DNA of 64,000 nt from assembly GCF_026344135.1 (NCBI RefSeq), contig NZ_JAPKNA010000002.1, positions 186,001 to 250,000 of the forward strand. Reading direction: 5' to 3'. The DNA comes from Alcaligenes parafaecalis (GTDB taxonomy: Bacteria; Pseudomonadota; Gammaproteobacteria; Burkholderiales; Burkholderiaceae_B). Shown piece by piece: positions 8,425 through 17,105 of the stretch (the stretch's first letter is position 1; each line of letters opens with the position of its first letter). The position numbers were made by a program, and so were the translations under genes. The notes under the pieces are model-generated. The model had not been told where the DNA came from. It ran no database searches and was given only the letters and a program-made list of their open reading frames with translations.

Positions 8425-9210
8425 TTAACTGAACATAAGGGCGGTGAGCAGGAAGTCCGTGCCCAATACCGCCAAAGCGCCGCTGACGACCGTGCGTGTG
8501 GTCGCGCGAGAAACGCCTTCGGGCGTGGCCTTGGCATGCCAGCCCATATAGAGCGCAATCAAGGTGACGATCAGGCCAAATACCAGGCTTTTGATCACTC
8601 CGTTGAGTACGTCATCAATCACATCGACGCCGTTTTGCATTTGCGACCAGAAGGCGCCTGCATCAATGCCGATCATTTGTACACCGACTACATAGCCGCC
8701 CAAAATACCGACCATGGAAAACACCGCGGCCAGTATGGGCATGGCAATGATGCCGCCCCAAAAACGCGGCACCAGCAGGCGGCGTATGGGGTCTACTGCC
8801 ATGACTTCCATGGCGGCAATCTGCTCGCCAGCCTTCATCAGGCCGATTTCGGCGGTCAGCGAGGTGCCTGCCCGGCCTGCAAAGAGCAGGGCGGTGACGA
8901 CGGGGCCAAGCTCACGCACCAGTGACAGAGCGACCAGCAGGCCCAGAGCCTCTTCGGAGCCATAGCGGTTCAGCGTGTAATACCCCTGCAAACCCAGTAC
9001 AAAACCCACGAACAGGCCGGAAACGGCAATGATCAGCAGCGAATAGTTGCCAATAAAGTGGATTTGCTGGGAAACCAGACGCGGACGACGCCATAAGAGG
9101 GACGAACGGGCCAGCAAGGCGGCAAACAGGCGGCTGAATGCACCCAGGCCGTAAATGCTATTACGTATGGCAGCGCCTAGCGCGCTAATCGGGGCGGTGA
9201 TGAAATTCAT
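8425..9210 (-). CDS. mlaE: Phospholipid ABC transporter permease MlaE
   Basis: MlaE is the permease of the MlaFEDB inner-membrane lipid transporter. The 261-residue protein has several membrane helices and the family region VRELGPVVTALLFAGRAG followed by AEIGLMKAGEQIAAMEVM. Its ATG overlaps the mlaF stop in an ATGA junction, so translation is coupled to the ATPase gene. Confidence 0.97.
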   Translation of the reverse strand: MNFITAPISALGAAIRNSIYGLGAFSRLFAALLARSSLLWRRPRLVSQQIHFIGNYSLLIIAVSGLFVGFVLGLQGYYTLNRYGSEEALGLLVALSLVRELGPVVTALLFAGRAGTSLTAEIGLMKAGEQIAAMEVMAVDPIRRLLVPRFWGGIIAMPILAAVFSMVGILGGYVVGVQMIGIDAGAFWSQMQNGVDVIDDVLNGVIKSLVFGLIVTLIALYMGWHAKATPEGVSRATTRTVVSGALAVLGTDFLLTALMFS

Positions 9211-10031
9211 GAGCGCGTCGTCCGATTCTGGAGCCAGGCTTCAAAAGCCGGGGTGACGGGGTAGTTAAAGGCGATAGGGCCGTCGGGCTCGCCACGCAGG
9301 AACTGCTGTACGTAAGGATCTTTGGATGCCCGCAGCTCTGTGGGCGTACCCTGGGTCAGCAAGCGGCCCTGGCCCACCATATAGACCTGGTCGGCAATGG
9401 CAAAGGATTCGGCCACATCATGCGTAATCAGTACCGAAGCGCAGTTCAGGCGGTCGGTCAGGTCGCGAATCAGTTGGGCGGTAATACCCATGGAAATGGG
9501 GTCCAGACCGGCAAAGGGCTCGTCGTACAGAATCAGTTCCGGTTCCAGCACAATGGCGCGGGCTAAGGCGACCCGGCGAGCCATGCCGCCAGAGATCTCG
9601 TTCACGCCCAAATGGGCGGCGGCGCGCAAACCTACGGCATCCAGCTTGTCCAGCACACGGTCCTGGATGTCGGATTCGTTGGCATTGGTCAGCTCTCGCA
9701 AGGGAAAGGCCACGTTTTCAAACACATTCAGGTCGGTAAACAGAGCGCCTTGCTGAAACAGGACACCCATGCGTTGGCGCGTTTGGCGCAGGTCCTCGCC
9801 GTCGAGTTTGGCCAAGTCCTGGCCAAAAACCGTAACAGTCCCTTTCTGCGCACGGATTTGCCCGGTGGCAGCACGCAGAAGTGTTGTTTTTCCGGAACCT
9901 GAGCCCCCCATCATGGCGACGACCTGACCTTTCTGGACGGTCATAGACACGTTCGCCAGCACGGTGAAGGCACCATAGCCCAGCGAAGCAGAATCCAGAT
10001 TTAGTACGGCTTGGTCAGTATTTACAGCCAT
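9207..10031 (-). CDS. mlaF: Phospholipid ABC transporter ATPase MlaF
   Basis: MlaF powers the Mla transporter. Walker A GGSGSGKTTLLRA, signature ISGGMARRVALARA and Walker B ELILYDEPFAGLDP are intact. The frame extends to 10103, but the ATG at 10031 (MAVNTDQAVLNLDSASLGYG) places the ATPase core at the usual distance from the start. From there the protein has 274 residues. It is the first gene of the mla operon; the bases upstream (10032-10217) should hold its promoter, though I could not pick a convincing one. Confidence 0.94.
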   Translation of the reverse strand: MAVNTDQAVLNLDSASLGYGAFTVLANVSMTVQKGQVVAMMGGSGSGKTTLLRAATGQIRAQKGTVTVFGQDLAKLDGEDLRQTRQRMGVLFQQGALFTDLNVFENVAFPLRELTNANESDIQDRVLDKLDAVGLRAAAHLGVNEISGGMARRVALARAIVLEPELILYDEPFAGLDPISMGITAQLIRDLTDRLNCASVLITHDVAESFAIADQVYMVGQGRLLTQGTPTELRASKDPYVQQFLRGEPDGPIAFNYPVTPAFEAWLQNRTTRS

Positions 10032-10217
10032 GTCGCGGGCAAGATGGGATAAAAGGACTTGCCATTGTACCGCTTGCGCGTCTGGCGGCTCAATGTATTG
10101 CACTCCATGAACGGCAGATCGTGACTCTTTTATGACCCTTTTGTGGCCCTTGATACAGCCGCTTACTTCAAGCCGGGTTTGGCTGTGAAGTCGTCCTTTT
10201 TATGTGACGAATTTGTC

Positions 10218-10748
10218 TTAGGTCGCGGGTTGTATCAAAGCGAACAGCAATCCGCCGCCTGCCAGCAACCATAAAGGGTTGATGCGGCTAAGCAGCAAAA
10301 TGGCCGTACAGGCCAGAGCTGTACCCCAGGCCCACAGCCCGCCTTGAGCCGCTTTCAGAATCGTGCCGCTGGCCGCCAGAATCATCCCGGCGGCAATGGG
10401 CAGCAGGCCGATCTCGATGGCGCGGATAATGCGGGTGCCTTCATAGCGCTTCCAGATTGTCGCCAGGTAATAGATCAGCAAGGCAGAGGGCAGGAAAATG
10501 GCGACGGATGCGGCCAGGGCTCCGGCCCAGCCTGCCGCTTTCCAGCCCACCAGGGTGACAAGCAAGGATTTGGGGCCGGGCGTCAGGCGTGACAGGGCGA
10601 ACAGATCCAGAAACTCCTGATTGCTGAGCCAGCCATGGATTTCTACTGATTGCCGATGAATCTCGGGAATGATGCTTTGCCCGCCACCTATCGTCAGAAA
10701 AGACAGGGGGGCGAATACACGCATGAGCTGGAGCAGAATCGTGATCAT
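10218..10748 (-). CDS. Chromate transporter family protein, second half of a short-chain CHR pair
   Basis: This is a single CHR domain of 176 residues with the family opening FAPLSFLTIGGGQSIIPEIHRQ and the motif LSRLTPGPKSLLVTLVGWKAAGW, followed by hydrophobic helices. Short CHR proteins are encoded in pairs and act together in place of the fused two-domain ChrA; proven members export chromate. The start at 10748 overlaps the stop of the partner gene in an ATGA junction. The reading frame continues upstream only as shadow of the partner. Chromate as substrate is a family-level assignment only. Confidence 0.88.
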   Translation of the reverse strand: MITILLQLMRVFAPLSFLTIGGGQSIIPEIHRQSVEIHGWLSNQEFLDLFALSRLTPGPKSLLVTLVGWKAAGWAGALAASVAIFLPSALLIYYLATIWKRYEGTRIIRAIEIGLLPIAAGMILAASGTILKAAQGGLWAWGTALACTAILLLSRINPLWLLAGGGLLFALIQPAT

Positions 10749-11320
10749 GATTGCTCCACGGATGAGTCTCCTAGCTGCAACCAGGCATACCAGACGGACA
10801 GCGGCGCGCAGATCAGAATAACGGGGATCAGGCTCCATTCCATGACGAAAATGCCGACAAAAACCGCCAACATGATCGCAATTGGCACGATTCCGGTGGC
10901 GGCGCTGCGCGCCGAGCGTACCCCCATTTCAAGCGACAGACCGATGGCTGCGGCGGCAATTCCGGCCATGACCTGAGGCACGAGGGTAGACCCCGTCAGT
11001 TGTTCCAGGCCAATCAGCATCAGAATGGCCAAGAGCAGCGGTGGGAGCACCATGCCCAGCGTGGCAACCAAGGCCCCTGGCCCGGCCTGCAGGCGGTAAC
11101 CGATCCATATAGAGAGATTGACCACATTGATGCCGGGCAGTGCCTGGGACAGGGCCAGGCCGCTCAGAAAGTCTGCTTGGCTCATCAAACGGCGCTGGAC
11201 GACAAACTCGCGCATTAACCAGCCACTCAAGCCCCCGCCAAAGCTGGTCAGGCCAATGCGGGCAAAGATCAGAAACAGAGCACTTAAGGATAAAGGGGCA
11301 GCTTCTTGGGACCGGGTCAT
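10745..11320 (-). CDS. Chromate transporter family protein, first half of a short-chain CHR pair
   Basis: This is the partner CHR-domain protein, 191 residues. It carries the N-terminal family motif FARIGLTSFGGGLSGWLMRE and the second motif ALSQALPGINVVNLSIWIGYR, then three or four hydrophobic helices. It is translated first, and the second CHR gene overlaps it by 4 bases. The upstream region 11321-11500 should hold the promoter. No chromate-response regulator gene is adjacent. Confidence 0.88.
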   Translation of the reverse strand: MTRSQEAAPLSLSALFLIFARIGLTSFGGGLSGWLMREFVVQRRLMSQADFLSGLALSQALPGINVVNLSIWIGYRLQAGPGALVATLGMVLPPLLLAILMLIGLEQLTGSTLVPQVMAGIAAAAIGLSLEMGVRSARSAATGIVPIAIMLAVFVGIFVMEWSLIPVILICAPLSVWYAWLQLGDSSVEQS

Positions 11321-11964
11321 AGAGAAATGAAGGCGGATCGGGCTCGTAAAAGTGGAGGTTTGAACATTCTGGCATACAAATTAAGCTGTTTTTACCCTCT
11401 TGTGGGCATGTGTGGGCAGGCTTGTCCCCGGCTTGACGATGTTTTCGGGCCTTTGGGGGCAGGAAAATGGGGTCTGGGCCAGGGGAGGCCAAATTTTTTT
11501 TCATTCCCAGGTGTTTCTTATTTGTTTGAAATATTTAAAGAAATAAATTAATTAATAAGGCCTTAAAAATTAAATAGAAACCTGATTGAAATAAATAAAA
11601 AAAGAATTAAAAAAATATCTTGAAACCATGCGTGATGCCAGCTTGCCAAGGCTGGATCCGCTTCTGATTAATGAGGGGTGCAATGAGCTTTTGCATGGTT
11701 CAATCTGTTGAAATAAAAGAGATTGAAACGACTGTTTGAATTCCGTGTGCGGTGCTGGAGTCGCTGAACAAGCAAGCCACGATCGAGTCATGGACAGTTT
11801 TATGAAGATGGATTTGATCTATGCCCATCTTTGAATCAAAATAAAAAAGACTTTATGGTCTTAAAACCGGTTGTGCGTGTACGATTATTCGATTGCCTCG
11901 CATCGTAGAGCGTCCGTTTGGGACCCTATGCTGCGTGGGGTTTCAGTTTCCTGGAGACAAACCT
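11321..11964. other. Intergenic region with an AT-rich core
   Basis: This gap of about 640 bases lies between the divergent CHR pair and the beta-oxidation operon and has no credible gene. Its centre (about 11500-11625) is strikingly AT-rich; one counted 60-base line (11581-11640) is 27% GC. An inverted repeat with 8-base arms sits at 11699-11706 and 11720-11727. A 5-base-arm repeat (aagac/gtctt) overlaps the putative promoter near 11850. The AT-rich tract could bind an H-NS/MvaT-like protein, which is inference. Confidence 0.5.
11831..11859 (+). promoter_or_regulatory. Candidate sigma-70 promoter of the beta-oxidation operon
   Basis: A TTGAAT box at 11831-11836 is followed, after 17 bases, by TATGGT at 11854-11859. 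It would give a leader of roughly 100 bases before the ATG at 11965. The match is moderate (4 of 6 in each box) and unconfirmed. Confidence 0.3.
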
Positions 11965-14397
11965 ATGACATCTAGTTCAGCCAGTGCAGTGACGGGCGGT
12001 GCCCGTACCTTGCGTCGGGTCGCCGTGTGCGGTGCCGGCGTCATGGGCGCGCAAATTGCCGCTCATTGCGTGAATGCAGGCATACCAGTAGTTCTGTTTG
12101 ATCTGCCCGCCCGCGAGGGTCCGAAAAACGGGATCGCCATTCGTGCGATTGCCAATCTGCGCAAAATGAATCCCGCTCCCTTGGGCACGCCAGACCTGGC
12201 TGACCTGATCGAGCCTGCCAACTACGAAGATAATCTGGACCGTCTGGCCGATTGCGATCTGGTGATCGAAGCCATTGCCGAACGTCTGGACTGGAAACAG
12301 GACCTGTACCGCAAGATCGGGCCAGCTCTGAATCCCAACGCCATCATCGCCAGCAACACGTCCGGCCTGTCCATCACCTCCCTGGCGGATGTGCTGCCCG
12401 AAGCCTTGCGTCCACGTTTTTGCGGTGTGCACTTTTTCAACCCACCACGCTACATGAGCCTGGTGGAGCTGATCCCCACCAAATACACCCAGCCAGCCTT
12501 GCTGGATACTCTGGAAACTTTCCTGGTATCGCAGTTGGGCAAGGGCGTGGTTCGTGCCAAAGATACCCCTAACTTCATCGGTAACCGTATCGGTGTGTTT
12601 GGCATTCTGTCCGTGTTTGAGCAGGCGCGCCGTTTCTCCCTGACTTACGAGCAGGTTGATGAATTGACAGGCACTCGCCTGGGCCGTGCCAAATCGGGTA
12701 CTTACCGTACCGCCGACGTTGTCGGTCTGGACACGCTGGCTCACGTGATCCGCACCATGCAGGATCAATTGCCTGATGACAGCTTCAAAGCTCACTTTGG
12801 CTTGCCGCCCGAAGTGCAGGGCTTGATCGATGCGGGCGCATTGGGTCAGAAGACAGGCGCCGGTTTCTTCCGCAAGAAAGGCCGTGAGATTCAGCGCTTC
12901 GATGCTCAGCAACGTGATTACGTGGCTGCTGATCAGAAAATTGATCCCGATGTTGCTGCCATTCTGGCTGTACGTGACCCGGCTGAGCGCCTGCGTCAGT
13001 TGCGTGAGTCCGACAAGCCTCAAGCTCAATTCGTGTGGGCGGTATTGCGCGACACCTTCCACTACAGCGCCATTCATCTGCAAGACATTGCTGACAACGC
13101 ACGTCAATTGGACCTGGCCTTGAAATGGGGCTTTGGTCACAAGCAAGGCCCGTTCGAGATCTGGCAAGCTGCCGGATGGCGTCAAGTGGCCGAGTGGATC
13201 AATCAGGATATCCAGGATGGCAAGACCCTCAGCAGCCAGCCGCTGCCAGATTGGGCTACCCGTGGTCCCGTATGGGAGGCGCAAGGCGTGCATACCGCCG
13301 CCGGTTCCTGGAATCCGTCGCAATCGCGCTTTGAAGGCCGTAGCGAACTGCCTGTTTACCAGCGTCACATTGGCACCCCTTTGCTGGTGGGCGAGGTCGA
13401 GTCTCTGGAAACCACTACGGTTTTTGAAGATGAGTCCGTACGCTGCTGGACGCTGCCTGCACCGCACCCACAAGATGTGCTGATCGTGTCCTTCAAGACC
13501 AAGATGCACACGTTAAGCCCCGGTGTGGTCAATGGCATGTTCAAGGCAATTGAATTGGCCGAAGCCTCGTATCAGGCTCTGGTGGTGGCTCAGGATGGTG
13601 ATCCATTCTCCGCAGGCGCCGACCTGAAAGCCATTCTGCCTGTGTTTGAGAAAGAAGGTGTGGCTGGAGTTGAGCCGGTGGAACGTGCCATGCAAGACAT
13701 GGTTTTACGTATCCGTTACGCGCAAGTGCCTGTGGTGGCTGCGGTTGCCGGTCTGGCCTTGGGTGGTGGTTGCGAACTGGCTGTGCATTGCGCGCACCGT
13801 GTCGCTCATTTCGAGTCTTACATCGGTCTGGTGGAAGTGGGTGTGGGTCTGGTTCCAGGTGCAGGTGGCCTGGCGTACTCGGCTCGCCGCTCCGCTGAAC
13901 TCCAGGCGATGGGCGCACCCGATGCTCCATTGCTGGCTTACCTGAAGCGTTTTGCTCTGGCGATTGCCAGCGCTCAAGTGTCGCGCTCCGCTCTGGATGC
14001 TCGTCAGCTTGGCTTCCTGAAAGAGTCCGACACCATCGTCATGAACCGCCAGGAACTGGTTTACGTTGCCGTCCGTCAGGCACAGGCTCTGGCCAGCACC
14101 GGTTGGCGTGCTCCTTTGCCACGTCGCTTCCCGGTTGCCGGTCGCGATGGCATCGCCACGCTGAAGGCTCAACTGGTGAACATGAAAGAAGGTGGTTTCA
14201 TCTCGGAATATGACTTCCATATCGCCGAGAAGGTCGTAACCGTGATCTGCGGGGGCGATGTTGATCCAGGCTCGTTGGTGGATGAAGCATGGATGATGGC
14301 GCAAGAGCGGCAGGCTTTCCTGGAGCTGCTCAATTCCCCCAAGACCCAGGAACGTATTACTGGGATGTTGAGTACTGGCAAGCCGGTGCGTAACTAG
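11965..14397 (+). CDS. 3-hydroxyacyl-CoA dehydrogenase / enoyl-CoA hydratase fusion (FadN-like)
   Basis: This is a bifunctional beta-oxidation enzyme that hydrates enoyl-CoA and oxidises the hydroxyacyl-CoA with NAD. The order is dehydrogenase first, hydratase last, the reverse of E. coli FadB and like the FadN group. The Rossmann motif GAGVMGAQIA is near residue 25 and the catalytic His region is FCGVHFFNPPRYMSLVELIP. The crotonase domain begins near residue 510 and has AGADLKAI and LALGGGCELAVHC. The frame is open to 11893, but the ATG at 11965 has GGAG at good spacing and is the likely start (810 residues). The thiolase gene follows 19 bases later. Confidence 0.94.
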   Translation: MTSSSASAVTGGARTLRRVAVCGAGVMGAQIAAHCVNAGIPVVLFDLPAREGPKNGIAIRAIANLRKMNPAPLGTPDLADLIEPANYEDNLDRLADCDLVIEAIAERLDWKQDLYRKIGPALNPNAIIASNTSGLSITSLADVLPEALRPRFCGVHFFNPPRYMSLVELIPTKYTQPALLDTLETFLVSQLGKGVVRAKDTPNFIGNRIGVFGILSVFEQARRFSLTYEQVDELTGTRLGRAKSGTYRTADVVGLDTLAHVIRTMQDQLPDDSFKAHFGLPPEVQGLIDAGALGQKTGAGFFRKKGREIQRFDAQQRDYVAADQKIDPDVAAILAVRDPAERLRQLRESDKPQAQFVWAVLRDTFHYSAIHLQDIADNARQLDLALKWGFGHKQGPFEIWQAAGWRQVAEWINQDIQDGKTLSSQPLPDWATRGPVWEAQGVHTAAGSWNPSQSRFEGRSELPVYQRHIGTPLLVGEVESLETTTVFEDESVRCWTLPAPHPQDVLIVSFKTKMHTLSPGVVNGMFKAIELAEASYQALVVAQDGDPFSAGADLKAILPVFEKEGVAGVEPVERAMQDMVLRIRYAQVPVVAAVAGLALGGGCELAVHCAHRVAHFESYIGLVEVGVGLVPGAGGLAYSARRSAELQAMGAPDAPLLAYLKRFALAIASAQVSRSALDARQLGFLKESDTIVMNRQELVYVAVRQAQALASTGWRAPLPRRFPVAGRDGIATLKAQLVNMKEGGFISEYDFHIAEKVVTVICGGDVDPGSLVDEAWMMAQERQAFLELLNSPKTQERITGMLSTGKPVRN

Positions 14398-14416
14398 AGC
14401 GGATCAAGGAGTAGAC

Positions 14417-15610
14417 ATGACTGTACAACAAGCTTATATCGTCGCTGCCAAGCGTACGCCCATTGGCAAAGCACCTCGCGGTGTGTTCTCGGCCTACCGT
14501 CCTGACGAGTTGCTGGCTGAAGCCATTCGCGGCACGCTGGCGGGTGTGCCCACTCTGGACCCGGCTGCCATTGAAGAAGTCGTGGCTGGTTGCGCGCTGC
14601 CCGAAGGCCCACAAGGCTTTAACGTGGCGCGTATCTCTGCCTTGCTGGCAGGTCTGCCACATACCGTGGCGGGCATGACCGTCAACCGTTTCTGCGCCTC
14701 GGGTTTGAGTGCCATTGCCATTGCTGCCGACCGTATCCGTACGGGTCAGGCGGACATCATTGTGGCTGCCGGTGTGGAATCCATGAGCCAAGTGCCCGTA
14801 ATGGGCGTTGGCACCACATTCAGCCCGGAGATTTTCACTTCGGATGAAAACTATGGCATTGCCTATGGCATGGGTCTGACGGCTGAAGAAGTGGCCCGTC
14901 AGTGGAAAGTATCCCGTGAAGATCAGGATGCGTTTGCCTTGGCTTCGCACCAGAAAGCCGTCAAGGCTTGGGAATCCGGCGAGTTCACGGGTGAGGTTCT
15001 GCCCGTGTCGGTAACGCGTCGTCAGCCTAACTTGAGCACTCAGGAGATCTCGGTCAAAACCCAAGTGGTTGATCGTGACGAAGGGCCACGTCCTGATACC
15101 AGCCTGGAAGTGCTGGCCAAGCTGCGTCCCGTATTTGCGGCTCGTGGTTCGGTAACGGCCGGGAACAGCTCGCAGACCTCTGACGGTGCTGGCGCTTTGC
15201 TGGTGGTGTCCGAACGTGCTTTGCGTGAGCACAACCTGACGCCTTTGGCCCGTTTCGTGACCTTCTCGGTCCGTGGCGTGCCTCCACAGATCATGGGTAT
15301 CGGTCCTAAAGAAGCCGTGCCTCATGCCTTGGCCTTGGCTGGCCTGAAGCAAGATCAGATGGACTGGATCGAGCTGAACGAAGCCTTTGCCGCTCAATCT
15401 CTGGCGGTGATTCGTGATCTGGGCCTGGACCCAGAGCGCGTCAACCCGCTGGGTGGCGCTATTGCCATGGGCCACCCTCTGGGTGCGACCGGTGCCATGC
15501 GTGCTGCTACCGTGGTTCATGCCTTGCAGCGTCGTCAACTGAAGTACGGCATGCTGACCATGTGTATTGGTACAGGCATGGGCGCTGCCGGGATTTTCGA
15601 GCGAACCTAA
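14417..15610 (+). CDS. Acetyl-CoA C-acyltransferase (3-ketoacyl-CoA thiolase)
   Basis: This thiolase cleaves 3-ketoacyl-CoA in the last step of beta-oxidation. It is 397 residues long. The acyl-accepting Cys93 is in VNRFCASGLSAIA, the catalytic His is in GGAIAMGHPLGATGA, and Cys383 in CIGTGMGAAGIFE is the second active-site Cys. An AAGGAG site precedes the ATG. It pairs with the fusion protein upstream to form a complete degradative FadN/FadA-type unit; an acyl-CoA dehydrogenase must come from elsewhere. A strong terminator follows. Confidence 0.95.
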   Translation: MTVQQAYIVAAKRTPIGKAPRGVFSAYRPDELLAEAIRGTLAGVPTLDPAAIEEVVAGCALPEGPQGFNVARISALLAGLPHTVAGMTVNRFCASGLSAIAIAADRIRTGQADIIVAAGVESMSQVPVMGVGTTFSPEIFTSDENYGIAYGMGLTAEEVARQWKVSREDQDAFALASHQKAVKAWESGEFTGEVLPVSVTRRQPNLSTQEISVKTQVVDRDEGPRPDTSLEVLAKLRPVFAARGSVTAGNSSQTSDGAGALLVVSERALREHNLTPLARFVTFSVRGVPPQIMGIGPKEAVPHALALAGLKQDQMDWIELNEAFAAQSLAVIRDLGLDPERVNPLGGAIAMGHPLGATGAMRAATVVHALQRRQLKYGMLTMCIGTGMGAAGIFERT

Positions 15611-15646
15611 TCTCAGGTCTGCCACTGCTTCTATCGCTGTAGTACA

Positions 15647-15670
15647 AAGCCGCCTTCGGGCGGCTTTTTT
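15647..15670 (+). terminator. Rho-independent terminator after the thiolase gene
   Basis: A GC-rich stem (AAGCCGCC / GGCGGCTT) closes around TTCG and runs into a T tract. It is a textbook intrinsic terminator 36 bases after the thiolase stop. Confidence 0.93.
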
Positions 15671-15713
15671 ATTGATGCTCGCCAGGCTTTGGAGGGTAAC
15701 TGCTCCATACCTA

Positions 15714-15729
15714 TAAGCAAATTTGCTTA
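15714..15729. promoter_or_regulatory. 16-base perfect palindrome, possible operator
   Basis: The sequence taagcaaatttgctta reads the same on both strands. It lies in the gap 15611-15899 between the thiolase terminator and the next small gene, about 170 bases before that gene's start. No regulator gene is adjacent, so a role as operator is only suggested by its symmetry. Confidence 0.35.
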
Positions 15730-15899
15730 AAACTGCTCAAGTATCAAAAACGTAAAGGTTTGTTGTTGTCATAGAGTGGACATGGACTCGCACCATAGTT
15801 CTTTTATCTGGCGGTCGACTGGATACGCAGGCCCAGCATCCACTCCGCCTGTCGCACTTTGATAACTGCTTTTGAGCGGGTGCTTGCAAAGGAGGTGAG

Positions 15900-16388
15900 A
15901 TGGTCGTGCTGCTTTTGTGGATGCTCTTGGCTTTTGGCTTGGCGGCAATGGTGGTACTTGTCGGTATTACCTTGGAGTGGGGCGGCTCTTTGCCGTATCT
16001 GGCCGCGCTGGTACTGCTCGTGCCCGTCGGTTTCCTGATTGCTAGTGGCCGAGCTTTTATACTCTATCAGCGGGCCTTGCCTGAGCAGTGCTTGTATCAG
16101 CGTTTGGTGTCACAAGATGCCAAGCGGTGCCAAGCGATGATCGTGGCCCACGATGAATTGCTTCCCGGTGTGCTCCAGTTGGCTTACCCCCTATTGCGTT
16201 TAAGCCTGGATGTGGCTGGCAGCAGGGCGTTTGTAGATGTTCTGGTGCAGCCCGAGTTGTTCAGCCGATTCCGTCCGGGTAACACCGTGGCTGTGCTATG
16301 CGACCCTAATGATCCTGCGCTTTGCGCTGTTGATCGTGAACAGGTCGCCTTGCAGCTTCGGCCTGTGTCGAATTCATATGGTGATTGA
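15900..16388 (+). CDS. Uncharacterised membrane protein with two N-terminal helices
   Basis: I do not recognise the family. The 162-residue protein has two hydrophobic helices (residues about 2-24 and 32-55) and then a soluble region of about 100 residues. That region ends VDVLVQPELFSRFRPGNTVAVLCDPNDPALCAVDR, which has the look of a small beta-barrel domain as in DUF3592-like membrane proteins. This resemblance is only by eye. A strong AAAGGAGG ribosome-binding site lies just before the ATG, with short spacing, which supports expression. The frame ends before a gap of about 200 bases. Confidence 0.75.
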   Translation: MVVLLLWMLLAFGLAAMVVLVGITLEWGGSLPYLAALVLLVPVGFLIASGRAFILYQRALPEQCLYQRLVSQDAKRCQAMIVAHDELLPGVLQLAYPLLRLSLDVAGSRAFVDVLVQPELFSRFRPGNTVAVLCDPNDPALCAVDREQVALQLRPVSNSYGD

Positions 16389-16595
16389 CGCTATGTTGTG
16401 GGATAGATAGAAACAGTGCTGCGGATTGTCGTCGTACTTGAGCGCTGGTATGCCCCACTTTGAAACAGGAAGCAGGTATCTGCAAAAATACTAGTGGCCC
16501 GCCGTGTGATCGATATACTGATAAAAGGCAAGAGCACGAGCAAAATCCGGGCAGCCGCTTCCCAAGGACATTCACATACCTACGGAGGTACGACA

Positions 16596-17048
16596 TTGAA
16601 AACGCACACTGATCCCGTTAAGTACGATGCTGTGGACTGGCATGTGGGTGGGGACTACCCTTCTGACTTGGGTCCGCAAGGCGGGCGCACACATATCGGC
16701 ATGTATTTGGCCTGGCTGGTAGAAAAAGGCCTGTTGGCTAATGCCTTTCTGGATCGCTATCCCAACGAAGTCCGGCAGTGTCGAGATCACATGCTGAAGG
16801 GCTCGCAACTGCTGCAAGAGTGTTGTGACGATGTGCTGGTCAGCGAAGATCTGTCAGATCTGGGCAAATCCTTCAGCGATTTTTATTACGACGAGCTGTA
16901 TCTGGACGATTACGTGGAAACGCTGGACGACGAGGTTCTGCCGTCCATCTACCATGTGCCTGACGATTGGGATACCTACGAAACCCTGCGTCCCGTGCTG
17001 GAGCGACGTTACCAGCACTGGCGTCAGGAGCAGGGGTTGGAGGACTGA
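16596..17048 (+). CDS. Uncharacterised small acidic protein (TTG start)
   Basis: The product has 150 residues and no signal peptide or membrane helix, and is rich in Asp and Glu. It opens KTHTDPVKYDAVDWHVGGDYP and continues with GGRTHIGMYLAWLVEKGLL. I recognise this as a pattern shared by cytoplasmic proteins of unknown function, some found beside contact-dependent or immunity-type genes, but I cannot name the family with confidence. The frame is open to 16494, but the TTG at 16596 has GGAGGT at ideal distance and begins right at the conserved part, so I chose it. A short hairpin follows at 17079. Confidence 0.72.
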   Translation: MKTHTDPVKYDAVDWHVGGDYPSDLGPQGGRTHIGMYLAWLVEKGLLANAFLDRYPNEVRQCRDHMLKGSQLLQECCDDVLVSEDLSDLGKSFSDFYYDELYLDDYVETLDDEVLPSIYHVPDDWDTYETLRPVLERRYQHWRQEQGLED

Positions 17049-17078
17049 TTTCTGCTCCTCGGCTTTCAGGTGCTAGAA

Positions 17079-17098
17079 GCGCTGCCTGCGGGCAGCGC
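17079..17098. terminator. Hairpin between convergent genes
   Basis: An 8-base perfect stem (gcgctgcc / ggcagcgc) with a 4-base loop sits in the 57-base gap between two convergent genes. It lacks a clear T-run on either strand, so it is at most a weak bidirectional terminator. Confidence 0.45.
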
Positions 17099-17105
17099 AG
17101 CAGAC

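Noticed and set aside
11977..13509. 510-codon minus-strand open frame across the dehydrogenase/hydratase gene
   Set aside because: The plus-strand frame has unmistakable catalytic motifs. The antisense frame has no family motifs and a composition expected from reading the complement of a gene with strong codon bias.
14357..15625. 422-codon minus-strand open frame over the thiolase gene
   Set aside because: It is a shadow of the thiolase gene, rich in His, Thr and Gln with no recognisable domain, and it runs into the neighbouring gene.
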